Origin: Botryosphaeria dothidea
Taxonomy: Eukaryota > Ascomycota > Dothideomycetes > Botryosphaeriales > Botryosphaeriaceae
DNA length: 64,000 nt
Direction of reading: 5' to 3'
Assembly (NCBI GenBank): GCA_011503125.2
Contig: WWBZ02000001.1
Span: forward strand, 496,001 to 560,000
Numbering within the stretch: the first letter of the stretch is position 1; each line of letters opens with the position of its first letter. Both the position numbers and the translations under genes were made by a program. Positions 15,910 through 26,939 of the stretch are shown one piece after another. Under the pieces are notes generated by a model that saw nothing but the letters and a program-made list of their open reading frames with translations, was not told the DNA's origin and did no database searches.

Positions 15910-16664
15910 GCTCGTGTATCAAGCATCAAGCATCAACCATCTGATGTGGTTGATTCTTGGCGCCGTCTGGTCTCCAAGCGATATCACGGCATCCCACACT
16001 TTGGCAAGTTGAGATCGAAGGAGGAACGAGCGCGGTGGGTGTCCAGATAAAGCAGGTAAGCCCGCCAAGACTAGCGCTTCTTGGCGAATTATGATGCCTA
16101 ATCCGGTTAACTGCGGTGACGATTCGGGAAAAGCGCATCTTGACGGACAGGCTCCACCAACTTAATTATAGACATGGCCATCCCAGCTGTCCATGGAGAC
16201 CTGCCCGGAGAATGGATGACCCTGTAGGATCGCAACAAAGACCGTCATGACTTTATCTTCCATATCCGGCCCGAACCGGGACAAGTCAACCTGAACGAAA
16301 CATTGGCGGAACGGAACCGCACATTCGGTCTTAACCATCTAAAGAGGGCGGAGGCTCGGAAGCAGATTGCTGATCCCGCGATTACTTCAGGAGTAAACAG
16401 TTGGTCGAAGTGTGCAACCTAAAATCCTGTTTTGACGGGGATAGTGGCGTGTCATTGGATCAGGTCAATCCGTCAAGTGACTTACCTACTTCCCTTCACT
16501 GCGGACACTTCAAGATCTCAAGTCATTCGAGCAATTGAAGTAATTCCACTACTCAACCAATAACTTTTGTCTGCTAATCAGTATTAAATCTCCGGGCCTT
16601 CGGTCAAGCATTTACCGAAGATACAAAACGTATCAATGCGAATCCAAAACCACCAGCATTTCAC
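15910..16664. other. Intergenic, promoter of the Zn2Cys6 gene
   Basis: This gap lies between the end of the DUF3533 gene and the start of the transcription factor, both on the minus strand. It is more AT-rich than its flanks around 16.4-16.6 kb. No coding frame longer than about 70 codons with sensible composition was seen. Confidence 0.45.
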
Positions 16665-18218
16665 CTAACTGTTCTGACGACGATGAAGCTCTGTCCAACG
16701 TCTAGGGTTGCACCACACAAAGTCCACCGCGAGGTCGAACGAAGGACCAAGAGTCGTCGCCCGGCTCGCCACCGTCTCCAACCGCCGAAGCTCCCTTTGT
16801 TCCTCGCGTGGTACAACATCCTGCGCTTCTTCTTGAACACCCGCCTCAGACAAACTCTTATCCTCTCCTCTGCTCGCCAGTTCCTCCACTCGGCGCGTTG
16901 CTGCCAGTCTTTCATCCACACGACGCTGCAAAGCCTTCTCCTGCACCTCTTCCGCAATGACCGCGTAGTGACAGCGGCGCCAGCTTCCCAAGATACTCAT
17001 CCCTACACCGACTACCTCGTAAGCGAACAACACCGGCAGGGCATGTTGAAGCTGTGGGTTGCAGCCATTTGACCATACGTGCACCAGCACCTGGAAGGCT
17101 TCATGGGCTGGAAGGGCGTACATCCAGTGGTAGAAGGCCGGAACCAGCTCAAAAGGTACCAAAATGGATGAGAGATTGATCATGGCCCAAGTGATGAGCG
17201 CCATGGGCACATAGGACGCCGGCAACCAGACGGTGAATAGGTCCAGGGTCAGAAAGTTTACGTGCGCAAAGAGCCACAGCGTCAGCCATGTGAGCACGAA
17301 CTGGCTGGCCGAGACGTTCCAGCCGGCACGAAAGGCCCATATGGCACCGCTCGTGGCCACGGAGCCGACAAGGGTATAAGCCAGGGAAATTATCAGCCGA
17401 ACAAGGGCAATGCTCATGGGGTGGAGGCGGGAGGCGATGCGGAATTTCGCGTACAGGCCGTTGATTGTGCCGAGGTAGAAGAACTCCTGGATCAGCAAAA
17501 GGAGGACGACGAGGGTGTTGTATATGATGCGTGAGCCTTGTGTCGTTTTTTGGAGGTTGACATCGGACAAGACCCATGGCTCAGCGAATACGGAGACAGC
17601 TGATGGGGAAGAACAAGCTTCGCACGTCAGGTGCTGCAGGGCATCTGATCCATTGGCAGCTATGTAGGCATTGCGGGCGGCGTCAGAGAGCTTTTGCATG
17701 TTCCCGGCAATGGCTGAGTCGACAACAGTAGGGTACTTGGCTTCATTCCAGATGAAGGTCAAGACGTCTGATTTGTTGTAAGCAGTCGCATTTATGAGTC
17801 CCCTCAGCGTAGCATCGAGTCGTATGGAGGCTCCTGGGGCGGCGAAGAGTGCAGCCCAGTAGGACGTCTTGTCGCAGACAGCGGGTTGCAGGTCTTCCGA
17901 GCTGGGATACTCAGCCACCTGACGCTCGACAAGGGTGGGAAAGTCGTCGGCGTGCAGAGAGGTGTAAGCGTCTCGCACGGCCTGGCCGACGACACCACCG
18001 TCATAGTCGACGTAAAGGATGTGGAGGTTATGGGTGTGGCCAGACTGCTGCCAGATGGCGCCGAAGACGTAGGAGAAGACTGCGAGGAAGAGCAGCTGCA
18101 GCTGTAGAAAATTGAGGATGGCGGCGCGGATGAAGGCGTGGCGGTCGGCGTGTACCGCTTCGTCGTGCCTTTTGTAGCGATTCTCGAGAGCGCGGGGATA
18201 GCATTTCATCCACCCCAT
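16665..18218 (-). CDS. DUF3533/SNG1-family multi-pass membrane protein
   Basis: A single exon encodes 517 aa. One transmembrane helix lies near the N-terminus (about aa 32-54, FLQLQLLFLAVFSYVFGAIW). A long extracytoplasmic domain of about 160 residues follows, with HILYVDYDGG just after the helix. Then come five or six helices between about aa 230 and 430, and a charged cytoplasmic tail rich in Glu and Arg. This is the layout of the fungal DUF3533 family, which includes yeast Sng1, linked to nitrosoguanidine resistance and membrane lipid asymmetry. The family resembles the membrane part of ABC-2 transporters but has no ATPase. Transport of a toxic compound is inferred, not shown. A CGG-N11-CCG element lies 73-89 bp upstream. 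Confidence 0.85.
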   Translation of the reverse strand: MGWMKCYPRALENRYKRHDEAVHADRHAFIRAAILNFLQLQLLFLAVFSYVFGAIWQQSGHTHNLHILYVDYDGGVVGQAVRDAYTSLHADDFPTLVERQVAEYPSSEDLQPAVCDKTSYWAALFAAPGASIRLDATLRGLINATAYNKSDVLTFIWNEAKYPTVVDSAIAGNMQKLSDAARNAYIAANGSDALQHLTCEACSSPSAVSVFAEPWVLSDVNLQKTTQGSRIIYNTLVVLLLLIQEFFYLGTINGLYAKFRIASRLHPMSIALVRLIISLAYTLVGSVATSGAIWAFRAGWNVSASQFVLTWLTLWLFAHVNFLTLDLFTVWLPASYVPMALITWAMINLSSILVPFELVPAFYHWMYALPAHEAFQVLVHVWSNGCNPQLQHALPVLFAYEVVGVGMSILGSWRRCHYAVIAEEVQEKALQRRVDERLAATRRVEELASRGEDKSLSEAGVQEEAQDVVPREEQRELRRLETVASRATTLGPSFDLAVDFVWCNPRRWTELHRRQNS

Positions 18219-18290
18219 GGTTTCAGGTGTGACAGAGAGTTGGAATGTGGTTGTCGCGTATTAATGTAAGCCGGAGCCTGTTCTCGTAAT

Positions 18291-18307
18291 CGGCGATGGC
18301 TGCTCCG
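18291..18307. promoter_or_regulatory. CGG-N11-CCG inverted repeat upstream of DUF3533 gene
   Basis: CGG at 18291-18293 and CCG at 18305-18307 form an inverted pair with an 11-bp spacer, the geometry used by Gal4-type Zn2Cys6 dimers. It lies 73 bp before the DUF3533 start codon, and a Zn2Cys6 gene is its downstream neighbour. Such pairs also occur by chance in GC-rich DNA. Confidence 0.35.
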
Positions 18308-18821
18308 TAAGCTGCTGGCTAATCGGCTGTGAGAGGCTAAAATGCACGCGCTGCACCGCTAATCATGGATGATGGTTACAGATGCAGAGCTGGGGCTGTC
18401 TATTTCAGCGATAGAAGTAGTAGGCTGCTGCGCTGCGAGGAACAGAAGGAAGAAAGGAAGGAAGCTGCTCCCGTCGCGGGGCTCTTTCCGCAGTCAAACG
18501 GGGCCCCGTGCTACCTTGATCTCTACGCCGTCTCAGAACAAAATAAAAGCACGAGAATCGCCAAAACTAAAGCAAGCGCAAAGAGGATGATCATGGTCCC
18601 TTGGTGCGTCTCTGTGAGCCTCGGCGCTTCGTGGAATACTGGAGAATTTGCACTTTTTGCAACACGATCCCTCAATTTAAGCACAAAAAATCACGGAAAG
18701 TCATATCTTTTCCTGCCACCAGCGAAAGCCAACTACAATTGCACATTACCAAGAATTACTCATCATCTACCCGGCCTCCGATCTTGACTCCAGCGCGACC
18801 ACCATGCCACTCGTTCTCAAC
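18308..18821. other. Intergenic, no gene seen
   Basis: This is the distal promoter of the DUF3533 gene and the 3' flank of the next minus-strand gene. It has AT-rich patches around 18.5-18.75 kb. No supported feature was seen. Confidence 0.45.
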
Positions 18822-19853
18822 TCAGTCTCCCTCATCACGTCCCTCCAACTGCGCCCTCATCGACTCGAGTTCCGCTGCCAATGACTCCGATTGCGCCTTC
18901 AACGACTCCGCCGAGTGCCCGACTCTCTGCAAAGCCCGCTTCAAGCTCCGCAATCCCATCTCCTTCTTCTTCAACGCCTTAGCCACCGCACACCTCTCCG
19001 CAAAGCTCTCATCCGCCTTCTCAAGCAGAACCGCGAAACATCTCCGTACAGTATATGCGGCCTCCGCCCTTTCCTTCCGCTGAGCACGACGCACCTTCCA
19101 CGCCCAAAACAGCTTGCGGCTGCTCTCGCTGTCCCTCTCCAACAATCTCATTGCGCGGCTGAACTCGATACCGGTGGATCTCCGAGTGCTCCAGAAAACG
19201 TGTTCGTCGTGGATCTCGGCTTCCACTCTCTCTATTCCACTTCCCTCTTCATCATCCTCATCTTCATCCTCCTCCTCGTTGCCGTTCTCAGTGCCACGAG
19301 GGAGAGAGGGCCAATAGTCCGTATAGTACTCCGCCGGCGTCTGCAGGCATGAGTTTTCATAGCTAGCAACGCCGTTGCTGCTGCAGACGGACTCTTCGGC
19401 ACTCTGATCTTCCTGTCCGTGCGGCATCAGTTCTCCGCCCAGACTGCCAGAGGTGGTCGACGTCTCTGCCATTATGTTCTCCCGGCTATCACGGTGCATG
19501 CGAGACGACAGGTCATCTGCCTCGTCTCCCTGATCCATGGGAAACAGACTCCGGATGTAGCATGGTTGACAGACTCGGGAGCGCATGGAAGAGTCTTGTG
19601 AGTCTGTTTGGTAGTGACATACGTGCTGGGAGCTCCCAGGCGCCTGGCTGGAAGAATCCACGCATTGAGGTTGGCCGTTGGAAGGCGGCATGCGAGGGCG
19701 ATCGTTGAGGGAGGGGGCGATGGACGCGTTGCGTTTGACTCTCTTGAGGTACTTCGGGAACTTGTCCCGGAATTTGAGGAGGGGACGGAAGAGGGAGGAG
19801 AGTGGATGAATTTGGACGACATCTTCGGACACTTCATTGGCCGGGGTGCTCAT
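18822..19853 (-). CDS. Hypothetical acidic protein with C-terminal coiled coil
   Basis: The most likely start is 19853 (MSTPANEVSED), giving 343 aa; the frame is open upstream to 19988, but that extension is hydrophobic and the inner ATG has the better leader. The N-terminal half is Ser/Pro-rich with a basic patch (KFPKYLKRVKRN). The middle is a run of about 15 acidic residues (EEEDEDEDDEEGSG). The C-terminal 130 residues are charged and helical with heptad-like spacing, suggesting a coiled coil. No catalytic motif or known family is recognised. The single long frame and balanced composition argue that it is a real gene. Confidence 0.6.
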   Translation of the reverse strand: MSTPANEVSEDVVQIHPLSSLFRPLLKFRDKFPKYLKRVKRNASIAPSLNDRPRMPPSNGQPQCVDSSSQAPGSSQHVCHYQTDSQDSSMRSRVCQPCYIRSLFPMDQGDEADDLSSRMHRDSRENIMAETSTTSGSLGGELMPHGQEDQSAEESVCSSNGVASYENSCLQTPAEYYTDYWPSLPRGTENGNEEEDEDEDDEEGSGIERVEAEIHDEHVFWSTRRSTGIEFSRAMRLLERDSESSRKLFWAWKVRRAQRKERAEAAYTVRRCFAVLLEKADESFAERCAVAKALKKKEMGLRSLKRALQRVGHSAESLKAQSESLAAELESMRAQLEGRDEGD

Positions 19854-20322
19854 GGTGGCTTGAGTGAAGCTTGATGAAGATCTGAGAAGATGAAGGAAAA
19901 AGGAAATGTTGCCGGGAAGGGCAATTTGTATACTCATGATGTGCTCCAGGGGATGGTGTTTCTGTTCGGAAGGTTGAGACTGACGCAAAGCACTGGAAGT
20001 GAGACATCGGGTTCTCGGGAAAGCGCAGGATGCTCAGAGATCATCCAAGTGTCACACAAGACTTTGCTTAGCGCCAAACAACCTGGTTCACCATTACTGT
20101 GACGATCCGAAGCTCCAAAGCACCTTTGTCGCCGATGATGATGTTCATTCAAACTGATCGCAGCGTTCATCTTTCCCTCCAACAAATGATTCTGGACATC
20201 GTATTCACCTTTCAGTTCCTCCCATCCTCTCAAAACTGCTGCATAACTTCGCAAAACAAACTCACCAGAGCGTCGATTTCCAGTCCTCTTCAAGCACTCA
20301 TCTCTTTCCAGCACTTACAGCA
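19854..20322. promoter_or_regulatory. Divergent upstream region
   Basis: This gap lies between the acidic coiled-coil gene (-) and a weak plus-strand candidate. A CT-rich tract just before 20323 (ctctttccagcacttacagc) resembles a fungal transcription start region. Confidence 0.4.
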
Positions 20323-21060
20323 ATGAACTACCACCTCAGCAACGACATACCCAGATGTATTGCAATCCTTATCTTAAGGCGCAACGCGAACCGACAAACC
20401 GCCATCTTTGAACCGCAACGCAATCTGGCTTGCGGACGCCGGTGGCGCCGCCGTCTGTCACCGCTCCGACAGGTCGAAGCTGCACCGCAGCATACTTGGG
20501 ACTGCCCACACCCACCTCTTCACCGATCCAGATCGCTATCGTGCACCTCAAGCTCCCCAAGCTCCTCCGACACATCCTTCTCCACCGCCCCGCCAACCCC
20601 GTGCCTTTCACCCCCTCCATCCCCCAACCACCTCCCACCACAGCCTCTGACCCTCACGCTCTACCCACCAATATCCATCGCCCCCATAGAAGCAACACCG
20701 CCAATCAGCAACACCTCACCCCACAGCATAACCCTCTACCCACCCATCATCACCGCGCCGATCGCCGCCGTCATCCACCACACCCCCACCAGCGCCTCGA
20801 TGCCCACCACCCTCGCCCAGACCCTCACCGACCTCGACGCCGTGGTGTTCTACCTCCGCACCCAAGACTCCGCAGGGCTCGCGCTCGAGCAGCAGGGTCT
20901 GTTCTCCAGCAGCAGACTCGGAGAAGAAGACGGGGAGCACGGAGGCATCGGAGCGGATGAAGGGGAAGAGGACGAAGAAGATCCGGATAGTCTGGTCGAG
21001 CTGCTGGCGAAGCTGGCGAGGGACGTGCGGGCGGTGTTGCTACTGGGCGGACTGATGTAG
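20323..21060 (+). CDS. Uncertain hypothetical, Pro/Ser-rich
   Basis: A 245-codon frame with a plausible leader starts at 20323. The N-terminal part is Arg-rich, then Pro/Ser/Thr-rich and low in complexity, and neighbouring frames are open too, so exon structure there is doubtful. The last 90 residues look more protein-like: a segment with LAQTLTDLDAVVFYLRTQ, an acidic run, and a hydrophobic helix (SLVELLAKLARDVRAVLLLG). No family is recognised. A spliced model using only the C-terminal part is possible. Confidence 0.33.
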   Translation: MNYHLSNDIPRCIAILILRRNANRQTAIFEPQRNLACGRRWRRRLSPLRQVEAAPQHTWDCPHPPLHRSRSLSCTSSSPSSSDTSFSTAPPTPCLSPPPSPNHLPPQPLTLTLYPPISIAPIEATPPISNTSPHSITLYPPIITAPIAAVIHHTPTSASMPTTLAQTLTDLDAVVFYLRTQDSAGLALEQQGLFSSSRLGEEDGEHGGIGADEGEEDEEDPDSLVELLAKLARDVRAVLLLGGLM

Positions 21061-21891
21061 GGCGGGCCCGGCGTGAGGAGGAGAGGGGAGGAGGGGATTT
21101 TGCGGCGGAAAACGAAGAGATGACGGCGCCTTGTCGAAGGGCGCTGATGCTCTTGGGCGAAGCTCTCCCTCATCCCGCGACAGGAACAACGAGTACAATA
21201 TCACCGCGTGCACTTTTCTCATCTTCCATGTGATTTCTTAATTTCTTGCATTATGTCGTCTCCTTTTCCACCTGCCCTACCACCTGCTAATGATCAACGA
21301 GCCAGCCATGTTCTGTCGCCAGGCACAAGAACTACAAGCAGCCATCCCACACACGCCTCAGAGCGCCGAGCTTTGTGTCCCTTTTCCCAGCAAATCGATT
21401 CAAGTAATTGACGAGTCCAAAATCCGATTCACCATCCCAAAACAAAAGCCCTTCCACGCTTTTGGAACTTTCACTTGAATCATTGGGTAAAAGAAGAAAG
21501 ATTTAAAGGAGAGGATAGCAGTGGGTATCCCGGGGGGTATCGTTTGGAAGAACTGCACACTTTCAAAACTTTGGTCGGTCCCAGAAACCGAATTTAAAAA
21601 GAACCAATCTCGCAGCAAAAAAGCAGAACCAAAAAAAAAAAATAGATGATAACACAACAGGGACCGACGGCCGCACGGGAATTCCGCACGGAGAAAAAGA
21701 AAAGAGGCCCTTCGAAAGGGCAACCCAAAAAGAAACGAAAAGGAGCAGTGTCCGGTTGATACCCACATACTTCTCACTCCCAAGCACGACTAAAGGATAT
21801 CCCGCCCATAACAGCGTGACACCATAACACCACCAAAAAAGAAAACGCCGTGCCAGGTAGTCATGTCTTCCAAAAACAGCATTGCGGAACC
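21061..21891. other. Intergenic 3' flanks
   Basis: Convergent gene ends flank this stretch. Homopurine and poly-A rich sequence at 21.48-21.86 kb would be the 3' UTR side of the minus-strand gene. No supported coding frame was seen. Confidence 0.45.
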
Positions 21892-24331
21892 TCATAACTT
21901 GAGTTGCATCTTGTAGTCCACGTTTTCTTTGCTCATCCACTCATCAAGGAAAATGATGCCCATCCGCACAGCCTGGACGGGGGAGGTATCGGCTCCGAGC
22001 GGGAGGCTGTAGCTACCCTCGAGGCTGCAAGGTTCGTGCTTCTCCCAGCTTCTCGGGTCACATTCAGCATCGACACCCCTGGCGCGGCCATCCCAAGTTT
22101 TCTGGTACGTAGAGATGATGGTGTCAAACGGTAGTTTCGACCGGGATTCGGCGACCAACGTGGCCATCGTCTGGATGTTCTCGCCCATGATGGAAATTGC
22201 TTTGTCGTTCGTAAGTCCGTTCTTGTCATCGCTTGCCGAGGGCGGAGGGCGTTGGGCAACTATAGTCGCAATGCGGGCACATATGATTGCCCCAAGCTGG
22301 AGACGGAGGCCTTCGAGATGAGGAAACTCCTGGCAGTTGTTCTTGAAGAAGCGGAACAGTGGGAAAAGCGTGCGCCAGCTGTTATTCAGGTCGCTTTGAT
22401 GGTGTTGTAGATGAGACTTGTAATCCATGCAATAATACGCTGCCATGTAGGTGCTAAATCAAGGGGTCAGTAATTCAGATAATGCCAATTGCCCTCATTG
22501 TTTCTTACAGGATGCATTCGATGCTCATTGCAGCGCCTCGCTTACGATCTCGGAGCGATGGTTGGCTACGAGGATCACACAAAGCTTGGGCCTCGTGTTT
22601 TAAGCGCCGACCGAGATCATTGAACTTGCGTGAATGGGTATACCACATCTGTGCCTCGTTTGGCCTACCATTGATGCTCGATGTGGGTCCTTTGGCATCA
22701 CTCGGGGTGTCGGCTGATTGGGCCGGAGTGCTTGTCACGCCGTTGCTGTCACTCGATATGGTGCGCATCATGCCGGTGGATTTGACTTCTTTGCGCGGTG
22801 TGAGGTACTGCGGTTTCTGGGTGGACTTGGTGGGGACGGAAGGGGATTGCGTGGACGGTAGTACTGGTGTGCGCGGTTTCCTATCCAGATCGAGGTTGGA
22901 AGGTGCTCGCGGTCTTTTCGACGCAGGTGCGTCTGTGGGGGTATCATCAGCAGCGCGCGGGCGTTTGTCAGCTACATGCCGATTCTTGTTGTCCTTTCCT
23001 TCTGTGGTACTTAGGAGCGCGGATTTTCGCGACCCTTCCTTGCTTGGCAACTCCTTGTTCTTAGCGACACCATCTTGCTTCCGTATTCTTTCCGGTTCTT
23101 GGGACTCTTCTGCTGCAGATTCTTGTTCCTTCTGACGAGCCTTCCGGCCAGGAGGAAGCCTGAGGCATCTCTCAACATCATGCCTCCGTTTTCTGCCATA
23201 TTTAAGCTTCACAATAAGCTTGCGCGGCTTCTCTTGTGTTGTCTTTGGGATCCCCACAATACTTTGTGAAGGTACTCTGACATGCTTGGTAGGTTCATGA
23301 GACCGTGATGTAGTCCCTTCTGAGTCTTCTGCTTTGTGGCTTGCAAGCCTCTTCTCTGCTACACGCGTTGCAGTCTTTGAAGGGGTAGATGTCTGTTGTG
23401 ACTTGATTTCCGGACCCAGCAGTGGCGTGCTAGACTTCTGCTCTGACGATATTGATGTGTTGGAACTATTCCTTTTATGTCGCTCAGCGAGCTTCTCGAG
23501 CTCGGCTTCTATGGCATCGGGAAGGGTTGGTGAGAGTAATGGAGGTAGGCCTAAGGCGGTTGGTGAAGTTATGGGAGAAATAAGGGGTGGAAGGCCGTTG
23601 TTTTCAAGGTGTCGTGATTTCTTCGAAGGCGGCGGAGTAACTTTCTCTTTTTTGACCGGCGGAGGCTTCTCCTCCTCCGTCTCAGAGGTGGCGCTGGTCA
23701 TCAGGTGAGCAGTGACGGTCGGGGCTGCCGGCCCTTAGTTGACTCACAAGCTAATATCATCCTTCTCCTTCTTTATGGATTTCTGCGCATCTGCAGACTT
23801 CTCCGGCAAGTTCCTTGACTCGCTGACAGGAGTTTCCTTCTTCACTTGATCCTGGCCCGAGCCCGGCTTGGGCGGTAAGCCATTGGCCTGTTTACTTTTG
23901 CTGTAGGCTGCCAAGGATATCTTCTTCTTTGGAACATCGCTGCGCGGAGTGCTCGTCCCGCTCGGGGCACTCTTGGTCTTCATAGCGGCGCGTCTGTCCC
24001 TCTCCTCATCGACTTCGGTGCGGCACACGAAACAACTATCGGCGTGATCGCGGTACAAAAAGCTCATATACTGGAGGCGCTCCTCACTCGGGTCGAACGG
24101 TGTGTTCCGGCACCAGCTCTCAGCCTGCTCTCGCGACCAGTGGTGGTAGCGCGGTTCGGCGCACGGGACTGTGATGATGTACGGGGTGTCTGGGATGTTG
24201 GTACTGATGCGTTTGTACACTTGGTCCAGCTTACGCAGCTCCTCCTCATCCTCGGCCGCCAGGGAGGTCGAGGACGTTGTGGTCTTGGCTGCTTGGGTTG
24301 TGGGCGGCGTAGGGGTGTCTGATATGGACAT
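21892..24331 (-). CDS. Basic nuclear protein with Ebp1-like C-terminal domain
   Basis: Three exons, 24331-23748, 23693-22509 and 22453-21892, join in phase across two introns of 54 and 55 nt to give 776 aa. The N-terminal 130 residues hold a conserved-looking module (IITVPCAEPRYHHWSREQAE and a CFVC pair). A disordered Lys/Ser/Pro-rich middle has several nuclear-localisation-like clusters (KLKYGRKRRH, KRPR). The C-terminal helical domain starts near HSRKFNDLGRRLKHEAQ and runs to the end. That domain resembles the C-terminal domain of the fission-yeast ELL-binding protein Ebp1, part of an elongation complex. The assignment is tentative; a general nuclear role is safer. It is tandem to XRCC4 on the same strand. 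Confidence 0.7.
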
Positions 24332-25578
24332 TGCTATGTGAGGCGGCAGGCTGTGCGACGTTCGGACGGGACGTGAAGAGGCGCGGTCAGGGCGGAGCTG
24401 GCGCGTGTCGGCGTGTTCTTTCGCAGGTGTCAGCGATTGAGGTCTCATCTGCGCGTGAAACTGCGGCAGCGCGCTCACTTCACTTCGGCCACTCCTCCGC
24501 TGACTCGGTCACGGGCTGGCGCAGAGCAGCATTCTGTCGGGCACGGCGGAGCTGGTCCAGTGGGCGGCGCGAAGAGCGCGTCGACGGCGGAGGGCGCAAC
24601 GGTTGAGGGGCAGGCGGCCGAAAGCGAGAGGAGATGGGCGCGTGGCGGGGTCGCGGTCGTTGGTGTTGTTGGTGAAGCTGATGACGGCGGTGACGAGTGG
24701 TCAGGCCCAGGGTGCATCGCGCAGTTGCTTGGCGACGATCCAGGACGCGCTGCCTGCCTGCGCCGGCAGACGCACACCCGCAAACCGTCTTTTCTTTTTC
24801 GCGCGGCCGCCCGCTGCGCTTCGAGACATCACACACCACTTGCTCTCGCGCCTACAACAAAAGACTCGTCACTGTCACTGTGTGTCTGCAGCGTACCTCC
24901 GGTAATCTACTCCTACACACTGCACCTTGCCGCTGTTTTCGCTGCCCTGGCTCTCGTCCCGCCTCCCGCCTTCCGCCTGCCGCCCATCAAACGCTTTGCG
25001 CCGATCCTCCACGCCCTCACAATCACATGCCGGAACCCGCACTCTCAGCTGTTTGTCGATGCCGAACTAGCAATTATATGTGCATTGCCAAATCCAAAGG
25101 AATTGTACAGATGTCGGCATGAACGCCGGGCTCGTGCTGCCAGACCCCGCGCAACGTCGCCAATGCCAAATAAACAACAAATCAACATTCGCTTCGATCG
25201 ATTCTCAAAATAAAGTTCAGGAACTGCCCGACATAGGCAGGCATGCCCCACGAGCCCGCGTAACGGTCCGTGAGATCATGACAAGTGGAGTTCGCGGGCC
25301 TGTGGAACCGCTCGCGGTTAACGGGCGCTACGTTGACTGGAAGACTTAGTTACTTTGCGGAGCACCTCGTAGCTTCACCGCAGAAAACCTGTGCTTGTCT
25401 GATGAAGCACTGGCCAGTTTGATCATGCAGTAGTAGAAACAAACCGCTTGCTTGCATCGTACCTCAGCTCCCAGCGTAGGTATTATTGCCGTGGCTGGGA
25501 GCATGTGGGGTGCACCAATTTTGTACAACATGGGCTACACATTCATAGCGGAGCCGAGTCTCATTGAGCTGACCGTAT
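24332..25578. other. Intergenic promoter region
   Basis: This 1.25-kb gap lies between the Ebp1-like gene start and the XRCC4 stop. A 266-codon plus-strand frame and several minus-strand frames cross GC-rich sequence at 24.4-25.2 kb, but they are Arg/Pro/Ser-rich with no domain. No supported gene. Confidence 0.45.
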
Positions 25579-26939
25579 TCAGAGTTCATCGTCATCCGTT
25601 GTTTCATCTTCTTCGTCAGATGCCGCCGTAACTGGGGGCTTCTTGACACGCTCAGCGGCCGGTTGCTTGCCCTGCTGTCTCTTCGAAAAAGGAAGTTCCC
25701 TACGAGGCGGAAGCGTTCCTGGGCCTTGGTTGCCTTGCGAGCTCTTCTTGCCTGTCACCGTCTCAACTGCTTTACCTTTGGAGTCCACGCCAGCCTTCGT
25801 TGGGCGTGAAGCAGGCACGGCATCGAAGCCTTCATCATCCTCGTCTTCGGTTTCATCGAGGTCAGAACGGTCCGGGGTGGCAGGTTCTTCCTCATTCTCT
25901 TCTTGCTTGGGCCCGGCGGCATCCTCGTCTACTTCCATGTGAGAAGCTTCCTCGACTTCTGGCTCGGAGTCAGTGGTCGGTGCCTTGCCGTTTGCTTTGC
26001 GTTTGGAAGTCCGGGATGGCCCGGCCTTGCGGGGCCGAGTACGCCTCGTGGAGCCCCTGGCCTGCTCGACAGCTGCCGCTGTTTCGCCGTTAGCTTTTAT
26101 CGAGAATAATGATGCGGCCGGGGAAGACACACCTGCGGCAGGATCCACCTTTACGCCTGCGAGTAAGCGCTGTTGATCCCTGATCTTTAGCTTCTTCACG
26201 TTCAGAAGCTCCTGGAACTTTGCAAGAAGAGCGTTCTCATGGTCGTGCTTGGCCTGAATCAAGTCGTCGAGCTGGGATTTGAGTTTGCTGATTGTGACCT
26301 GCTGCGCCTCGTACTTGTTTTGGAGCTCGCGAGCCTCGTCGCGCGCAGCCGAAGCGGCGTCGACGGCGATCGCGGTCCATTCGAAAAACTCAATCTCCGT
26401 GTCCGGGGCTTCAGCCAGTGGGATTGCCCCCAGCCGTTGCTGCGGGCAGAGGTCAGACAATGTAAACAATGACGTCAAGGCCGCGACCTACCGTGATACC
26501 CTGGATGTTCTTGCGCACTGTTATGCTGAGCTGCTGATCGCTCACGGACGCGACGATCTCCAGGTTCTCCAGCAGCTCCGCGTCATGCCCATCCACCGGG
26601 TTTTGCAAGAGGCTGCTGCGAAGAACGGATTCCCACTCGTGATCGTCAGTCCCTCGGTGTTTGCGGTCAATGAAATTCTTGATTTGGGACTGGCGAACTG
26701 TGCAGTTTTGGGCCAGCTCGTCAGCGTGAAACGCGCGCAGACGTCAGGGCGGGCTGGATGCAGCGATTCTGCTACTTACATGAAGCTGCGTAGACGTTCT
26801 CGCCCTCGGTGCCGACCAGCTTGACGTCGAGCGGCTGGGGTCCGGCGGGTTCGACGGAGACAAGTGCGTAAGCGGCAGTGGCTGCGCGTTCGGCGTCGAC
26901 GTCGGTCCTTCGGATGCGCAGAATCTTCTTTGCAGCCAT
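25579..26939 (-). CDS. XRCC4: XRCC4-like non-homologous end-joining factor
   Basis: Three exons, 26939-26780, 26697-26492 and 26439-25579, give 408 aa in phase; the first intron needs the acceptor at CACAG, since a nearer one creates a stop. The first 125 residues fit the XRCC4 head domain, ending with SDQQLSITVRKNIQGIT. A long helix of about 70 residues follows (from EFFEWTAIAVDAASAARDEA to about the QQRLLAG segment), the dimerising coiled coil that binds DNA ligase IV. The rest is a disordered, acidic, Lys/Ser-rich tail ending in a DEEDETTDDDEL stretch with possible phosphosites. The role is to scaffold ligase IV in nuclear double-strand break repair. It is divergent from Byr4. Confidence 0.8.

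Noticed and set aside
12313..18218. Secondary-metabolite biosynthetic gene cluster
   Set aside because: A regulator and a possible transporter are present, but there is no polyketide synthase, peptide synthetase, terpene cyclase or P450 in the window.
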